Shown piece after piece: positions 49,319 to 58,572 of a stretch of DNA of 64,000 nt (its first letter is position 1; each line of letters opens with the position of its first letter). Origin of the DNA: Planctomycetota bacterium (GTDB lineage: Bacteria; Planctomycetota; UBA1135); NCBI GenBank assembly GCA_021776795.1, contig JAJFFC010000005.1, forward strand, positions 173,501-237,500, in the 5' to 3' direction. Made by a program: the position numbers and the translations under genes. The notes beneath the pieces were generated by a model. The model was not told the origin of the DNA and made no database searches. It was given only the letters and a program-made list of their open reading frames with translations.

Positions 49319-51012
49319 TAGACAGGAAATGGACTCGCCACTGGCACTCTCGATAAGTGCAAAGCACCTTCGTGAACACTCGCTTCGGTATGGCATTGCC
49401 AAGCGGTTTGCGTTTCGGGGAAGTCTTGGCGGAAATGAGCGCCGCGCGATTCTTCACGATAACTGGCCATGCGGGTAATCGCTTGGCCGACCTGCACCAT
49501 GTTCATGACCTCGACGCCTTCGGGACTGAAAGGACCCAAGCGGCCCAAATAGCCGGCCCAGGTATCCAATCGTTCACGCGCATCTTGCAGACCGGTGTGG
49601 TCCCGCTCGATGCCAACCTGGCGCCACATCAGGGACTTGAGCGAATAGGTCATATCGGCCAAATGCAGGCGCGCGTTCGGGTGCGGACGATGACTCGTTC
49701 CTGGAGCAGGCGCGAGGAACCGGCGCACGCGACGCGGGCGGTCCAACAAGGTCTCGCCAATCATGCGGCCATGAACCAGCCCTTCGAGCAGCGAGTTCGA
49801 GCCCATGCGGTTCGCGCCATGGAGGCCGGTGCTGGCGCATTCACCTACCGCGTACAAACCAGGCAGGGAGCTTTGTCCCTGCAAGTCTACGCGGATTCCA
49901 CCGACCATGTAATGCACGGCCGGGCGCACAGGAATCGGTTGGCTCGCAATGTCGATGCCAAATTCACGGGCAATCCGCGCCAGCATCGGGAAACGCTTAC
50001 TCGGGAAATCCATCGCCGATAAATCCAGATAAACATGGGTATCCCCGGCTTCGATCATGCGGCGGAAAATGGCGCGACTGACGACATCGCGCGGAGCGAG
50101 ATCTTTGTCTTGATGAAACTCGGCCATAAAGGCGTTGCCATCGCGATCGCGTAGCACTGCGCCAGCACCGCGCATGACCTCCGAGATCAGCCACCGCGCG
50201 GCACCAGCAAGGTACAGAATCGTCGGGTGGAACTGCACAAACTCCAAGTCGCGCAGCGCTGCACCCGCGCGCAAAGCCATGGCCAGGCCGTCACCGGTTG
50301 CCAATTGCGGGTTGGTGGTTTCGCGATAAATCTGCCCACCGCCGCCGGTGGCGAGAACTACAGCTTCGGCTTCAAACACCACCGCCTCGGCGCGGGTGGC
50401 GCCAGCTGTGCGAGCAAGAGCAAGGACTCCCGTCACTTCCCCTTCCGCATCCTTGAGCAATTCGACTGCCATCACATGTTCGAAGCAATCGATGCGCGCG
50501 TGTTGACGCACCAAAGACACCAAAACGCGCTGCAACTCTTTGCCGGTGGCGGTACCTCCGCTGTGCAAAATGCGCGCGGCACGATGCCCGCCTTCACGGC
50601 CTAAGGCAAGTTCGCCATCGGGTTGACGATCGAAGGCCATGCCTGCTTGGTTCAGCCAATCCATCGCGGCCGGCGCTGCAGCAGTCAGGGCATTGACGAC
50701 ATCGGCCTCGGCAAGGCCGTAGCCCAGGCGCAAGGTGTCGGCGGCATGTAGTTCCGGGTCATCGCCCTGACCAACTGCCGCGGCAATGCCTCCTTGAGCC
50801 TCTTGGGTATTGGTCTCGCGCAACTCACCCTTAGCCAACACCATGACGTGGCCACCCTTGGAGGCCGCGGTCAATGCGGTAGTGAGGCCGCCGGCTCCTG
50901 AACCCACGACCAAGACATCGGCACGAAACACCGGCAAGCGCCGCAAGGGGGTGGTGAGCCGGGCCAGCGGTGAAATCGGCGCTGGGCCATCGAAGGCGGT
51001 ATGGGCGGTCAT
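49318..51012 (-). CDS. nadB: L-aspartate oxidase
   Basis: A 564-residue FAD enzyme that makes iminoaspartate, first step of de novo NAD synthesis from aspartate. It has the N-terminal FAD motif VLVVGSGAGGLTTA, TNTQEAQGGIAAAVG, HSGG, and the C-terminal catalytic segment HYMVGGIRVDLQGQSSLPGLYAVGECASTGLHGANRMGSNSLLE. The C-terminal helical domain is complete. TAGAAT lies 9 nt before the ATG. Its presence suggests NAD comes from aspartate, not from tryptophan, in this organism. nadA and nadC are not in the window. Confidence 0.95.
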   Translation of the reverse strand: MTAHTAFDGPAPISPLARLTTPLRRLPVFRADVLVVGSGAGGLTTALTAASKGGHVMVLAKGELRETNTQEAQGGIAAAVGQGDDPELHAADTLRLGYGLAEADVVNALTAAAPAAMDWLNQAGMAFDRQPDGELALGREGGHRAARILHSGGTATGKELQRVLVSLVRQHARIDCFEHVMAVELLKDAEGEVTGVLALARTAGATRAEAVVFEAEAVVLATGGGGQIYRETTNPQLATGDGLAMALRAGAALRDLEFVQFHPTILYLAGAARWLISEVMRGAGAVLRDRDGNAFMAEFHQDKDLAPRDVVSRAIFRRMIEAGDTHVYLDLSAMDFPSKRFPMLARIAREFGIDIASQPIPVRPAVHYMVGGIRVDLQGQSSLPGLYAVGECASTGLHGANRMGSNSLLEGLVHGRMIGETLLDRPRRVRRFLAPAPGTSHRPHPNARLHLADMTYSLKSLMWRQVGIERDHTGLQDARERLDTWAGYLGRLGPFSPEGVEVMNMVQVGQAITRMASYREESRGAHFRQDFPETQTAWQCHTEASVHEGALHLSRVPVASPFPV

Positions 51013-51021
51013 GCAGGGTGA

Positions 51022-51027
51022 ATTCTA
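51022..51027 (-). promoter_or_regulatory. Candidate -10 box of nadB-hflX
   Basis: TAGAAT on the minus strand, 9 nt before the nadB ATG. Confidence 0.4.
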
Positions 51028-51103
51028 GCGTCCATGGAGATTTCCCCAAGCCCTTAGGGCAGGCAGGAGCCAGGATGACGCAAAGATTCTGGCAGATTGG
51101 CGG

Positions 51104-51150
51104 TTTGTTAGGGGTCTGTTTGCCGATAGACTGTGTAGGCCTTTGTTAGG
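51104..51150. repeat. Pair of TTTGTTAGG direct repeats upstream of lexA
   Basis: TTTGTTAGG occurs at 51104-51112 and 51142-51150, 38 bp apart, in the 309-bp gap between nadB and lexA. They could be regulatory sites or chance; no palindromic LexA box of known type was found here. Confidence 0.3.
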
Positions 51151-51166
51151 CACGCGCCCTTTGGCC

Positions 51167-51265
51167 ATGATTCTCATGAAAAGCATCCTCCCTAGTATCC
51201 GCCGTAGCGACCTAGAAGCCGCTCTCGTCGTGACCTTCCTGCTGCTGTTCTTGATCCTAATCTAG
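51167..51265 (+). CDS. Possible 32-residue single-pass membrane peptide
   Basis: A short ORF not in the track: MILMKSILPSIRRSDLEAAL then a hydrophobic helix VVTFLLLFLILI up to the stop. The layout, a basic N-terminal half and a C-terminal membrane segment, is typical of small membrane proteins. An internal ATG at 51176 (MKSIL) is an alternative start. No Shine-Dalgarno or TANNNT box is obvious. It ends 56 bp before lexA. It could be a damage-induced toxin-like peptide or simply noise; only position supports it. Confidence 0.35.
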   Translation: MILMKSILPSIRRSDLEAALVVTFLLLFLILI

Positions 51266-51321
51266 ACCAACAGCCTTCTTCCGCGGCCTGTCCGCAACTC
51301 TTTTCCCTCCCTGCGATCGCC

Positions 51322-52035
51322 ATGTCTGCACCACCTCTGACTCCGAAACAGCTCCAGGTCCTGGAATCCATCCGTCATCATCAGGAGGAAACCAGCCTAT
51401 CCCCGACCATGCAGGAGCTTGGTGCGGTCTTGGCGGTCAATCGGGTCACGGTGTACGGTCATGTCCGTGCCCTGCTGCAAAAGGGGTATTTAGAGAACCT
51501 AGAGCCCGGAGCTTCGCGCGGTCTAGATTTGACCGACCTGGCGCTCGAGGTGCTCAAGCGTCGGCGCCCGGAGCCCGTCGCCAAAGAAGAACTGGTCTCC
51601 ACAGCGAACAACCCTGCCGCTCCACCTCACCCCTTCGTAGGCTTAAAACTTCCCCTGCTGGGGCGGATTGCGGCCGGTTCGGCGATTGAGGTCCTCGAAG
51701 ACCGCAACGACATCGACCTCAGCGATTTCCTCAACACCAATGAGGAGAGTTACATGCTAGAGGTCCAAGGGGACTCCATGATTGAAGCGCATATTCAATC
51801 CGGGGATTTCGTCGTCATTCGCCGCGACATCACACCCAGCCCGGGAGACATTGTGGTCGCCATTCTCGAGGGCGATGACATCGGCCAGGGCAGTGAAGTC
51901 GCCACCCTGAAGCGCTTCTTCCCACAGCCCGATGGCAGTTTCATCTTGCAGCCAGCCAACGCCGCACTGCAGCCGATTTATTGCGATCACCTCGAAGTAC
52001 GCGGCGTCGTCACCGGCGTGCTACGTAGCTACTAA
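51322..52035 (+). CDS. lexA: LexA repressor
   Basis: A 237-residue repressor of the SOS response. The N-terminal winged helix (LTPKQLQVLESIRHHQEETSLSPTMQEL, then NRVTVYGHVRALLQKGYL) has a recognition helix unlike that of E. coli, so the box will differ. The C-terminal protease has the Ala-Gly cleavage site in RIAAGSAIE, Ser in QGDSMIEA and Lys in VATLKRFF. The linker is longer than in E. coli. It would cleave itself when RecA is active. A yedK gene lies about 4 kb downstream. Confidence 0.95.
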   Translation: MSAPPLTPKQLQVLESIRHHQEETSLSPTMQELGAVLAVNRVTVYGHVRALLQKGYLENLEPGASRGLDLTDLALEVLKRRRPEPVAKEELVSTANNPAAPPHPFVGLKLPLLGRIAAGSAIEVLEDRNDIDLSDFLNTNEESYMLEVQGDSMIEAHIQSGDFVVIRRDITPSPGDIVVAILEGDDIGQGSEVATLKRFFPQPDGSFILQPANAALQPIYCDHLEVRGVVTGVLRSY

Positions 52036-52055
52036 ACGCCGCGCAAGCGCCACCT

Positions 52056-52061
52056 TAGGAT
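52056..52061 (+). promoter_or_regulatory. Candidate -10 box of the DUF1592 gene
   Basis: TAGGAT followed by 6 nt and the ATG at 52068. The spacing favours that ATG over the GTG at 52065 used in the track. Confidence 0.4.
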
Positions 52062-52067
52062 GGCGTG

Positions 52068-54398
52068 ATGTCGCGTAGTCTCCTGGGGCTCCTGTTCCTG
52101 CCCCCTTTCTTGCTACTCCACCAACCGGCCGCCACTCAGGTGATGCCGACCGCCGAGGCGCTTGCGCAGGATCCGGCCCCAGATTTTGACCGCGACGTCT
52201 TCACCTTCCTGGACAACTATTGTCTGTATTGCCACGAAGGGGAAGAAGCCGAGGGCGATCTCGATTTAGCGCTTTATCTGACCGAAGAGGAAGCGCGGCA
52301 AGACCCCGACCTCTACTGGGCTGCCGCCTGGAAAGTCTGGGACCACGCCATGCCGCCGCCGCGGCGCAAAGACCAACCAACCGCCCAAGAACGCTCCCGC
52401 TTTTTGGCATGGGTTGATTCCCCGGAAGGCTTGGGCAAAACTCCGGCCACACCTGCACCGGTATTGCGCCGCATGAATCGCACGATGTACCGACGCAGCG
52501 TGGAGCAACTTTGCAGCATAGTCGTCCCCGACGAAATCTTGGCCTCTCTACCGGAAGACGAAGCTGGCGACGGCTTCGACAACATTGGTTCGGCACTCAC
52601 CTTGGCCGACGATGCGGTTCTGCGTTATCTGGAAGCCGCAGAAGCCATTGCCGCATTGGCGGTACATGATTTCGATCAACGCCCACGAAAGAAACGTTGG
52701 ATTGGCAATGAGTTAGACGCCATGAACCTCAGCGGCAATCATGCCGCGCTTTGGTCCAATGCCAGTGTTTCGGCATTGTGGGCACCACCGCGTGAAGGGC
52801 GCTATCTCCTGCGCGTGGGTGCCTATGGCCAACAGGCAGGTCCGGACCCTTGTCGCATGGCGTTGGAGTTCAACCAAAAGAGCCAGAAACAATTCGACGT
52901 TCCCTCGGAGAATGGTGAGGAAACCATTTGCGAAGCAGAGCTGTACTTGAGTGCAGAAACTCATCGCTTCGGCGCGGCCTTCCTCAACGACTACTATCGC
53001 CCGGACCTTCCCGAAGGTGAGCCACGCGACCGCAATCTTTATATTTCGTGGATGGAAGTAGAGGGGCCCCTCGATCCACTCCTGCCCACTGAATTTCAGC
53101 GCGACCTTTTTTCACGCTATACCCTGCGCGGCACCAATCCGAGTCTCGATCCCAAGTATGGCCCACTACTGCAAGAGTTAGGACAAATCGCCTGGCGTCG
53201 GCCACTCACCCGCACCGAGGTGATTCGCTTTACCCGATTGGTGGCCGAAGAACGCCGCTGGGAGGATGTCGTGCGGTTAACACTCACTGCGCTGATGACC
53301 TCGCCCAACTTCTTGTTTGAGACGACGGCGGAACCAGAGCGGCGCTCCGCCGCACGACAGCGCCGACTCTCTGCCGGAGAACTCGTCACGCGGTTAAGCT
53401 TCTTCCTCTGGGGTAGCATTCCCGATGCCAACCTGTTGGAGCAGGCTGCTGCTGAAGATTGGGCGCAAGATGACCAAGCACTGCGGAGCATGGTCGAAGC
53501 CATGCTCCTGGACCAACGCAGTATTGCCTTGGCCGAGGATTTTGCCAGTCAGTGCTTCCGCATCCAAGGCTTGGAACAGCATGTCACCGACCAAGATTTG
53601 TTTCCGGACACCGATGCCGCGCTGCTGCGCGACATGCGCGAAGAAACCATGCGTTTGTTTCAGGATGTCCTGCAGAATGATCGAGACTTGCGCAGTCTCC
53701 TCACTGCCGAAGATAGCTTTATCAATCAGCGCTTAGCCGAGCACTATGGATTAGATTGGCCAGAAGGCCAAGAAGGTTGGATGAGGGTGGACCTGCGTGA
53801 CACCCCACGCCGTGGAATCTTAGGTCATGCTTCAATTTTAACCATGACCAGTTTGCCCAATCGCACTTCACCGGTGCGCCGCGGACGCTGGATTATGGAC
53901 AACTTACTTGGCGCTCCACCGCCCCCACCTCCAGCCAATGCCGGTAACTTAGATGAGAGCGAGGAGGCGTCGCAAAGTGCCACCTTGCGCGAACGTTTGG
54001 CAGCGCATCGCGATAAGACGGAGTGCATTTCCTGCCACCGCGTGATGGACCCCTTGGGCTTCAGCCTCGAGCGCTTCGATGCCGTCGGCCGTTGGCGTGA
54101 CCAGGTACAAGGAGAGCCAGTCGACGCCGGAGGCCAACTGCCCGATGGCACCGAACTGCGTGGCTTGCATGACTTAGTCGAGGTCCTCGATGCCCGTGAC
54201 AGCTTTGCCCGGCTCATGGTGCAAAGGCTCTGCAGCTATGCCCTCGGTCGCTCCCTGGTACCCGCCGACCGCACCATGGTGCAAGAGATTTTAAACCAAC
54301 TCGACCCCGAACACCCCACGCTACGCGCAGCGATTCACGCCCTTGTCCAGAGCAGCCATTTTCGCATGCGGCCGCAGGCGCCGCGCGCCCAGCGATGA
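52068..54398 (+). CDS. Secreted DUF1592/DUF1588-type protein with c-heme motifs
   Basis: A 776-residue secreted protein with a Sec signal (cleavage near AATQ). Residues about 45-110 hold a planctomycete-type cytochrome domain with CxxCH in YCLYCHEGEE; a DUF1587-like segment (RRMNRTMYRRSVEQLC) follows, then DUF1595, DUF1592 (about 410-540), DUF1588 (about 550-665) and DUF1585 domains. A second CxxCH lies in TECISCHRVMDPLGF. This gene and the DUF1552 gene 36 bp downstream form a pair typical of Planctomycetota and Verrucomicrobiota. Electron transfer at the cell exterior is plausible, but the function is not known. Confidence 0.88.
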   Translation: MSRSLLGLLFLPPFLLLHQPAATQVMPTAEALAQDPAPDFDRDVFTFLDNYCLYCHEGEEAEGDLDLALYLTEEEARQDPDLYWAAAWKVWDHAMPPPRRKDQPTAQERSRFLAWVDSPEGLGKTPATPAPVLRRMNRTMYRRSVEQLCSIVVPDEILASLPEDEAGDGFDNIGSALTLADDAVLRYLEAAEAIAALAVHDFDQRPRKKRWIGNELDAMNLSGNHAALWSNASVSALWAPPREGRYLLRVGAYGQQAGPDPCRMALEFNQKSQKQFDVPSENGEETICEAELYLSAETHRFGAAFLNDYYRPDLPEGEPRDRNLYISWMEVEGPLDPLLPTEFQRDLFSRYTLRGTNPSLDPKYGPLLQELGQIAWRRPLTRTEVIRFTRLVAEERRWEDVVRLTLTALMTSPNFLFETTAEPERRSAARQRRLSAGELVTRLSFFLWGSIPDANLLEQAAAEDWAQDDQALRSMVEAMLLDQRSIALAEDFASQCFRIQGLEQHVTDQDLFPDTDAALLRDMREETMRLFQDVLQNDRDLRSLLTAEDSFINQRLAEHYGLDWPEGQEGWMRVDLRDTPRRGILGHASILTMTSLPNRTSPVRRGRWIMDNLLGAPPPPPPANAGNLDESEEASQSATLRERLAAHRDKTECISCHRVMDPLGFSLERFDAVGRWRDQVQGEPVDAGGQLPDGTELRGLHDLVEVLDARDSFARLMVQRLCSYALGRSLVPADRTMVQEILNQLDPEHPTLRAAIHALVQSSHFRMRPQAPRAQR

Positions 54399-54434
54399 TT
54401 TTGCGCTAGGATAAAGACGCCACTAATCCTTGCC

Positions 54435-55832
54435 ATGACCACACCCAAACTTCCCAGACGTCGTTTCCTCCAAGGCGTAGGCGCCACATTAGCCCTGCCC
54501 TTCTTGGAAAGCGTCATGCCATGGTCTAAAGCGATGGCGCATGAGTTTGGCGAGGTGGCTCCAGGCGAGTTCGGACCCGCCCCGCAGAGACTCTTGTATG
54601 TCTACTTGCCCAATGGGGTGCATCCACCATCTTGGTTCCCCGCAAGCACGAACCAGGCAAAGCCGACCAAGGCTGGAATCCACCGCGCGCTGCCAGCCAC
54701 CTTGTCACCTAGCTTGCAGCCCTTGGAGCCCTGGCGCGATTCGCTTTCCCTCCTGACTGGCTTGACCTGCAACACCGCCCGCGCCAATGGTGACGGTCCG
54801 GGTGACCATGCGCGCGCTGGCGCCGCATTTCTCACTGGGGTACAGCCTCTCAAGGACAATGGTGCTGTTTCCCTAGGTCCTTCGGCAGATCAACTCGCAG
54901 CTCAATCCATCGGCGGCCATACGCGCCTGCGATCTTTGCAGCTGGGCTGCGAAGCAGCGGGCAAGGCTGGACAATGCGACTCGGGCTATGCCTGTGCCTA
55001 TTCCGACAATATCTCGTGGCAAGACGCCACCACGCCGACAAGCAAAGATGTTCATCCACAACGCTTGTTCGACCGCCTATTCCGTGGCGATGCCGTCGAT
55101 GCGGTTGGTAGAGCCACACGATTGCGCCGTCGCAATAGTGTCTTAGATGTGGTCCGCGAAGACGCCAAGACCCTCAGCAAGCAACTCAACCAAAACGACG
55201 CCGATAAGCTAGATGAGTATTTCCAAGGCGTCCGCGAACTCGAGCGCCGCCTAGAATTCACCGCTGAGTCGGTGGATCTTTCGGTACCTGATGAACGCAG
55301 GCCGCAGGGTATTCCCTCCGGTTTCCGCGAACATTCGCGTTTACTGATGGACATGTTGGTGTTGTCCTTCCAAACCGACATCACGCGCATCGCCACCTTC
55401 ATGTTCGGCAATGAAGGCAGTAACCGCCGCTATCTCGAAATGGACATTCGCGGCGGACACCATGGTATTACCCATCACAAGGGTGACGAAAACATGATTT
55501 CGGAAGTGTGCAAAATCAACTTCTTGCACATGGAAGAGCTCGCTTACCTTCTAAACCGACTCACAGCCGTGCGCGAAGGCGAGCACAGCCTACTGGAGAA
55601 TACCGCAATCGTTTGTGGCAGTGCCATTCATGATGGCAACCGCCATGACCATCACGCTCTGCCCATGCTTCTTGCCGGTGGCCAGAATCTTGGCCTAGGC
55701 CAAGGCATGCTGCATGAATACCCGGTGGAAACACCCCTCGGCAACTTACACTTAGAACTGCTTCACCGCCTTGGCGTTTCCGCCACTAAACTGGGCGATG
55801 CCACTGGCCGCTTGCCCGGCCTCGGCGCCTAG
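54435..55832 (+). CDS. DUF1552 protein, Tat-type secretion signal
   Basis: A 465-residue protein starting MTTPKLPRRRFLQGVGATLALPFLE, a twin-arginine signal. The rest fits DUF1552: LLYVYLPNGVHPPSWFP, TGLTCNTARANGDGPGDHARAGAAFLTG, SLQLGCEAAGKAGQCDSGYACAYSDNISW, and GGHHGITHHKGDEN with several His. The fold is alkaline-phosphatase/sulfatase-like, and His/Asp residues may bind metal. Tat export suggests it folds with a cofactor inside. Gene order with DUF1592 is conserved in the phylum. Its stop interlocks with that of yedK (CTAG). Confidence 0.9.
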   Translation: MTTPKLPRRRFLQGVGATLALPFLESVMPWSKAMAHEFGEVAPGEFGPAPQRLLYVYLPNGVHPPSWFPASTNQAKPTKAGIHRALPATLSPSLQPLEPWRDSLSLLTGLTCNTARANGDGPGDHARAGAAFLTGVQPLKDNGAVSLGPSADQLAAQSIGGHTRLRSLQLGCEAAGKAGQCDSGYACAYSDNISWQDATTPTSKDVHPQRLFDRLFRGDAVDAVGRATRLRRRNSVLDVVREDAKTLSKQLNQNDADKLDEYFQGVRELERRLEFTAESVDLSVPDERRPQGIPSGFREHSRLLMDMLVLSFQTDITRIATFMFGNEGSNRRYLEMDIRGGHHGITHHKGDENMISEVCKINFLHMEELAYLLNRLTAVREGEHSLLENTAIVCGSAIHDGNRHDHHALPMLLAGGQNLGLGQGMLHEYPVETPLGNLHLELLHRLGVSATKLGDATGRLPGLGA

Positions 55833-56530
55833 AACAACAAGTTCGGCGGTTCCTCAGGAGCGTCAGGCTTCATCAAGTCCTGACCTTCGGTGCCCACTCG
55901 ATTTAAGCGTTGGGATACCACTTGCGTCGCCAAGGGAAAGGGCAATAAAGGAGTTTCTGCGACAGCAAGTCCTAAGTCGCCTTGTTCCAGCCACGCCCTT
56001 CGTTGTTCTGCAGCCAGGAGCACGGGCATGCGGTGGTGAATGGGTGCGATACTGGGGTCGGCGGCAGCAGTCAGGATGGTGCAAGTCGGCAATCCGGTTT
56101 TACTGTGCGGTGTAGGCGCCTCGTACAAACCGGCGAAAGGGAAAACGCCACCATCTTCTCGATGAAGCAAATTTGGCGGTCCACCTTTGCGTGGCCATTC
56201 GTAATATCCCGTTGCTAAGACTAAACAACGACGCTTCTTCCAGGCATCGCGGAAACTCACTTTGCTTTTGGCTGTTTCTGACCGTGCATTAATCCACCCC
56301 TTTTGCTTGTCCGGGTCCTTGGCCCAGGACGGGACAAGGCCCCAACTCATACTTTGCGCCAAGAAACCCGACTCCTGGCCCGTGGGAAGAAGAACGGGAA
56401 CGGATTGCGAGGGAGCGATATTCCAACGCATCGACCAGGCTGAATCTAGGCTAAGCTCCTTAAGATCCAGGTCAAATTCTTCGGCCACGATGGCGGGCGA
56501 TTGCGGTGCGAACTGAAAGCGGCCACACAT
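55829..56530 (-). CDS. yedK: SRAP-domain protein YedK/HMCES-like
   Basis: A 233-residue SOS-response-associated peptidase family protein that cross-links to abasic sites in single-stranded DNA through Cys2. It opens MCGRFQFAPQ, and has MSWGLVPSWAKD, INARSETAKSK, RRCLVLATGYYEWPRKG and FAGLYE; the catalytic Glu and His are in place (YYEW and IHHRMPV). Single gene, convergent with the DUF1552 gene. No LexA box is recognised upstream, but lexA lies nearby. Confidence 0.95.
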   Translation of the reverse strand: MCGRFQFAPQSPAIVAEEFDLDLKELSLDSAWSMRWNIAPSQSVPVLLPTGQESGFLAQSMSWGLVPSWAKDPDKQKGWINARSETAKSKVSFRDAWKKRRCLVLATGYYEWPRKGGPPNLLHREDGGVFPFAGLYEAPTPHSKTGLPTCTILTAAADPSIAPIHHRMPVLLAAEQRRAWLEQGDLGLAVAETPLLPFPLATQVVSQRLNRVGTEGQDLMKPDAPEEPPNLLF

Positions 56531-56585
56531 TGTGGTTGCAGGTAGCAGGAGTGATGGAATTCTGGACCAAGCAAGCCCATCCTAA

Positions 56586-56623
56586 CGAAAAAGGCCGGAC
56601 TCCCCTAGTGGAGAGTCCGGCCA
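56586..56623 (-). terminator. Rho-independent terminator after the first Asp-box propeller gene
   Basis: On the minus strand GGCCGGACTC pairs with GAGTCCGGCC around a 10-nt loop, followed by TTTTT. Confidence 0.85.
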
Positions 56624-56652
56624 AAGTGCTTGGAAAAACCAAGCGTTGCGGA

Positions 56653-58389
56653 TTAGATGGTGATCGTGAAGATCTCGCCCGCGTGAGTACCACCGACCAA
56701 GGAACCAATGTTGGTCCAAGCCTGGACGTAGTAGGTACCCGGAGGAATGGTTACGCCCAGCACCATAGTCGAAGCGCCGAAGGCGTCGACCGAACCGGTG
56801 ACAGGAGGCACAGGTGGGACGTTGGTGGTGATGTTGTACACCGAGCTGGCGCCAAGGCCCACGGTCAGTGCAGGATTCTCAGGGTGAACCTGAGTGCCCA
56901 GAGCGGTGGAGACACCCCAGCGCGAGAAGTTGCCCGCGGTCGAAGCCGGGTTACCCACCTGGGTGAAGGTGGCAGAACCGGTGACGTAGGTCATTTCCGC
57001 GTATGGGAAGTCGATGGCGGAGTACATCAGCATGTCTGGGTTGGCAGCGCCACCATCAGTTTGCCAGATGCCGGCAAGGCCAGTGTCGGTGAAGTTCCAG
57101 GCGGTGTCTTCGGTGTCGATGTCTTCATCGGCTTCGAAGTTTTGGCCAAGCAAGAACGGACCGTACCAGGTGGTGCCAGTGTTGTTCGAGTACCAGAAGG
57201 TCGGAAGCTCGTCGATCGAGTTCGCGTTGAAGCTGTCGTCTTCGCCGATGATGAACATGTACTCACCACGCACAGCGCAATTCATCCACTGGAAATCCAG
57301 AGGACCGCTTGCGAACTGAGGCAAGGTGGTGGTAGTAAAGGTTGCGCCACCATCAGTAGAGACTGCGGCGTAAGGCCAGTCATCCAGGCCGGAATCATCG
57401 CTGAAAGCGACCAGGACGTTACTGCCCTCAGCGTCGAGCTGGAAGTAATCGCTGTCGTCGAGCAGGCTCGAGAGCTGAACCTCGGTGCCGAAAGTTGCGG
57501 TACCGATGTCGTAGGAGCGGTAGTGAACCACGTCGTCGAAGGCGGAAGAGGCACCAATGTTGTCATCGGCGTACCAAGCGAAGTGGACGGTGCCACCATC
57601 GGCAACGACCTGGGCCTTGGTGTCGACATCGTGAACGCTTGAGTTGACCTGCACGGGAGCACTGAAGATACCCGTGGTGAAATCTAAGCTGACATACCAG
57701 AGGTCATCGTCGAAGGCGAGGTTGAAGTCGTCCATCAGGGCAATGTGGCCCGTGGAGCCGTCGACGTAACCGTCGTAGCTGATGGCATCGACGTCAGCGC
57801 CAAGGTTATTGACCTGAACCAATGGGTTGATACCCAAGCCAGCGAAACCGGTGCTACTGTAGTCTGCCCACAGTGGGTTCGGTGAGGTGCCATCGTCGTA
57901 CATCAGAACCATGACGTTGTCGCCATCGGCGTAAACGAATGGGTTCTGCAAGGCACCTGGGTATGCCAAGGTACTGAAGGTCAAGCCGTTATCGGTCGAA
58001 GCCATGACCACGGCCTGGTCAGCAGTACCAAAAGTGTCATCGTCAAAAGAGACATAAATCGTTCCGCCAGCGACTTCGAGCCAGTTGTCATCGGTATCGA
58101 TGGCAGAGGCAGAACCGAAAGTCACCTGGGTTTCTGGACCCCAAGTCATGCCACCGTCGGTCGAGACCACCATAAAGATGTCGTCGTCGAAGGTGTTCAC
58201 GGGGTCACGCTCATCGACCCAAGAAGCGACCCAAAGATCGCCTTCTGAATCAAGATGGATGTCAAAGCCGTCCGGTGTATTGGCGGCGACAGAGTCATCG
58301 AGACGAATTTGTGGCCGGCCCTGTTGGGCGACCAGAGGAAGTGCAGCTGCGCTAAATGCGAGTGCGACGAGGGCTGTCCTAAGTTGCAT
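56653..58389 (-). CDS. Secreted Asp-box (sialidase-like) beta-propeller protein
   Basis: The start was set at MQLRTALVA, which gives a Sec signal ending ALPLVAQQ; the track's 41-residue leader is rejected. The 578-residue protein has Asp-box motifs (SxDxGxxW) in STDGGMTWG, STDNGLTFS and STDGGATFT, and similar repeats, as in sialidase-type propellers; no catalytic Arg triad is seen. The last 100 residues form a beta module (FSRWGVSTALGTQVHPENPALTVGL ... GTYYVQAWTNIG) shared with the next gene. They are tandem paralogues. A terminator follows. Ligand unknown. Confidence 0.8.
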   Translation of the reverse strand: MQLRTALVALAFSAAALPLVAQQGRPQIRLDDSVAANTPDGFDIHLDSEGDLWVASWVDERDPVNTFDDDIFMVVSTDGGMTWGPETQVTFGSASAIDTDDNWLEVAGGTIYVSFDDDTFGTADQAVVMASTDNGLTFSTLAYPGALQNPFVYADGDNVMVLMYDDGTSPNPLWADYSSTGFAGLGINPLVQVNNLGADVDAISYDGYVDGSTGHIALMDDFNLAFDDDLWYVSLDFTTGIFSAPVQVNSSVHDVDTKAQVVADGGTVHFAWYADDNIGASSAFDDVVHYRSYDIGTATFGTEVQLSSLLDDSDYFQLDAEGSNVLVAFSDDSGLDDWPYAAVSTDGGATFTTTTLPQFASGPLDFQWMNCAVRGEYMFIIGEDDSFNANSIDELPTFWYSNNTGTTWYGPFLLGQNFEADEDIDTEDTAWNFTDTGLAGIWQTDGGAANPDMLMYSAIDFPYAEMTYVTGSATFTQVGNPASTAGNFSRWGVSTALGTQVHPENPALTVGLGASSVYNITTNVPPVPPVTGSVDAFGASTMVLGVTIPPGTYYVQAWTNIGSLVGGTHAGEIFTITI

Positions 58390-58517
58390 TGTGCTTGAAG
58401 AAAGAGGGGTTACGGATGATGTTTTCCGCAAAATCCAGGATATCGCTTTTCTGGACTTTGGCAGCTGAGAATGGTGGAAAATCTGATGAATGATGCCTCC
58501 AGGCATCCTCATTTGCC

Positions 58518-58551
58518 AAAAAAAGGGCGGCCCCCGTAAAGGAAGCCGCCC
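58518..58551 (-). terminator. Rho-independent terminator after the second Asp-box propeller gene
   Basis: On the minus strand GGGCGGC pairs with GCCGCCC (extended by UUCC/GGGG wobble pairs), followed by TTTTTTT. Confidence 0.85.
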
Positions 58552-58572
58552 AAGGAGGACAAAATGATGTCC

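Noticed and set aside
51013-51321. A LexA operator of the E. coli (CTGT-N8-ACAG) or GTTC-N7-GTTC type
   Set aside because: Neither pattern was found by eye in the lexA upstream gap; the TTTGTTAGG repeats are only listed as candidates.
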